The notes beneath the pieces are model-generated. The model saw nothing but the letters and a program-made list of their open reading frames with translations. It did no database searches and was not told the DNA's origin. From Desulfovibrio oxyclinae DSM 11498 (lineage in GTDB: Bacteria > Desulfobacterota > Desulfovibrionia > Desulfovibrionales > Desulfovibrionaceae): 14,982 bases of DNA. The translations under genes and the position numbers were made by a program. The stretch's first letter is position 1, and each line of letters begins with the position of its first letter. Of this stretch, positions 13,867 through 14,982 are shown in pieces. Location: contig NZ_AQXE01000002.1 in assembly GCF_000375485.1 (NCBI RefSeq), forward strand, positions 36,275-51,256, read 5' to 3'.

Positions 13867-14877
13867 TTAAAACATCGCGAGGATTCGTTCGCCGAACAAT
13901 TTCAGAAAGGTCTTTTCGTCAGCCGCGACGGCACAGCGGCAGCTTGGAATGGCGGGCGCGTCGGTGAGGAAGTTGCCGTCGGGCCGCAGCAGAATGTCCA
14001 TATCCACGCTCATTTCCCGGAAGTGGAAAAGCTCGGGGCGGAATGCGGCGGCAAGGGCCAGCGGGTCATGCAGGTGCATACCGGGGATGCCTCGTTGGGT
14101 CCGGCTCCAGCGGATCCATGGCAGACAGGTCTCGTGCAGGAAGCGGCTGAAGGCGGAGGCTTCGGGGCCGGGAACGGGCAGCGCGTCCTCCGTCAGGCAG
14201 GTTTGCATGGTTACGTTGGCGGGCATGAAGGTCACCGCCGCGCCGCAGTGCAGCACAATCTCCGTGGCTTCCGGGTCGTAGAGGGGGTTGAAGCGAAGCA
14301 CATCGCGCCATATCTCGGGCGGGATGTCCGGGGTGGCGTTCTCCCACTGCTCTTCACCGGGCTCGACCGGCCATGCGCCGCCCATGTGGAAAATCCCGTT
14401 CAGCTCTGCCGCGATTTCGGGGGCCTGTTGCAGCGCAAGCGCGACGTTTGTCAGGGATCCCGTGGCCACGATCACCAGCTCGCCGGGGTGCTTGCGGACG
14501 GCGGCGATGATCACGTCGGCGGCCGATGTGTCGGGCGGGTATTTGTCCGGAATGCCGATGGCAGGGGCGTTATTCCACAGCTCGCATCCGCTTTCGCGGC
14601 GCTTGGCGTCAAGGTGTGCGAAGTGCGGCCACCTGTCGCGCCTGAGCGGGTTGTCCGGTCCCAGCCCGAGGGGAATGTCAGGGCGCTCGGCCAGCATCAG
14701 CATGTGCCGGGTGACCGCGTAAGATTCCCGGGCAAGGCAGTTGCCGGCAGACGCGGTGCAGGCCACAAGCTCCACCTCGGGGGAAGCGAGAGCGAGCGCC
14801 AACGCCAGCGCGTCATCCACATCGGCGGCCGGAATCGAGCAGGCGTTGTCCATGTCGAGCAGAATAGGGAGAGCCAT
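13867..14877 (-). CDS. Inosine/uridine-preferring nucleoside hydrolase family protein
   Basis: This 336-aa enzyme probably cleaves ribonucleosides to base and ribose in purine or pyrimidine salvage, in the cytoplasm. Family features are LDMDN (7-11) and DVDDALALALAL (19-30) for the Ca2+-binding Asp cluster, ATGSLTNVALAL for the second core motif, MPANVT near the active site, and HLHDPLALAAAF for the late His-Asp pair. The normally contiguous DTDPGxDD loop is split here by about seven residues (ACSIPAA), so D21/D22 lie further from D8/D10 than usual. I chose the ATG at 14877 because the family's first strand begins there. The frame is open back to 14970, but that extension would cover a promoter-like region. 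There is no ribosome site, and transcription may begin at the ATG itself. Substrate is uncertain. Confidence 0.85.
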   Translation of the reverse strand: MALPILLDMDNACSIPAADVDDALALALALASPEVELVACTASAGNCLARESYAVTRHMLMLAERPDIPLGLGPDNPLRRDRWPHFAHLDAKRRESGCELWNNAPAIGIPDKYPPDTSAADVIIAAVRKHPGELVIVATGSLTNVALALQQAPEIAAELNGIFHMGGAWPVEPGEEQWENATPDIPPEIWRDVLRFNPLYDPEATEIVLHCGAAVTFMPANVTMQTCLTEDALPVPGPEASAFSRFLHETCLPWIRWSRTQRGIPGMHLHDPLALAAAFRPELFHFREMSVDMDILLRPDGNFLTDAPAIPSCRCAVAADEKTFLKLFGERILAMF

Positions 14878-14883
14878 TGCGGG

Positions 14884-14911
14884 CTTATAGCACGAAACGT
14901 TGATTTGCGAA
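14884..14911 (-). promoter_or_regulatory. Predicted promoter of the nucleoside hydrolase
   Basis: On the minus strand TTCGCA (14911-14906) is followed after 16 bases by TATAAG (14889-14884), preceded by an extended -10 TG. The ATG at 14877 begins six bases past the -10, where the transcript start is expected, so the mRNA may be leaderless. Confidence 0.5.
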
Positions 14912-14920
14912 ACGGTTCGC
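14907..14920. promoter_or_regulatory. LacI/RbsR-like operator upstream of nucleoside hydrolase
   Basis: GCGAA-ACGG-TTCGC is a perfect 5-4-5 inverted repeat. It differs by one base from GCGAAACGTTTCGC, the core of the E. coli ribose repressor (RbsR) site as I recall it. It overlaps the predicted -35, so binding would repress. A second CGAAACG half-site at 14893-14899 lies 15 bp away, in the promoter spacer. A LacI-family sugar or nucleoside regulator is the likely ligand-binding partner, but none is encoded here. Confidence 0.5.
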
Positions 14921-14982
14921 TTGCGGGCGGTCTGTGGCTGCGATACAAGCGCCGCATGCGAATCTGCCATACTGTAAGCTTC

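Overview
The window is high-GC, densely coded chromosomal DNA. It has no tRNA, rRNA, CRISPR array, transposase or integrase that I can see. The gene content suggests a deltaproteobacterial sulfate reducer of the Desulfovibrio/Pseudodesulfovibrio type. The main clue is the FmdE-type protein fused to a molybdopterin-binding domain and followed by moaA. This taxonomic call is inference from protein resemblance, not from a search.

Region 1 (1-1925) is a minus-strand efflux operon. It runs from a TetR/CecR-type repressor to an HlyD-type membrane-fusion adaptor and then to the first 15 codons of an RND permease, joined by an ATGA overlap. The tetR promoter region carries two look-alike palindromes that fit autoregulatory operators. 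ispH (isoprenoid synthesis) reads the other way and ends in a perfect 14-bp hairpin terminator.

Region 2 (2774-3219) is 446 bp without a credible gene. It contains a 10-bp perfect inverted repeat that would close a 160-nt domain, plus smaller hairpins. This is a candidate structured RNA, possibly transcribed from the minus strand into the shared terminator.

Region 3 (3220-6250) is a plus-strand molybdenum/tungsten cofactor operon. It holds a divergent, short MoaE-like protein, a 541-aa FmdE / zinc-ribbon / MoeA-like / Cys-cluster fusion, and MoaA with its Gly-Gly tail. It is followed at 6300 by a 952-aa membrane Cache-HAMP-PAS-GGDEF-EAL protein for cyclic-di-GMP turnover.

Region 4 (9164-13772, minus strand) is a compact alginate-type synthesis core in the order alg44 (PilZ c-di-GMP receptor plus HlyD arm), alg8 (GT2 polymannuronate synthase) and algD (GDP-mannose 6-dehydrogenase). 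It converges on the GGDEF-EAL gene with only 5 bp between stop codons. Together the four genes look like a self-contained c-di-GMP-controlled polymannuronate module: AlgD makes the GDP-mannuronate, Alg8 polymerises it, Alg44 gates Alg8 through c-di-GMP, and the neighbouring enzyme may set the local c-di-GMP level. No algK/E/G/X/L/IJF-type export or modification gene lies in this window.

Region 5 (13867-14982) is a divergent inosine/uridine-type nucleoside hydrolase. It has a predicted promoter overlapped by a LacI/RbsR-like palindrome and possibly a leaderless start.
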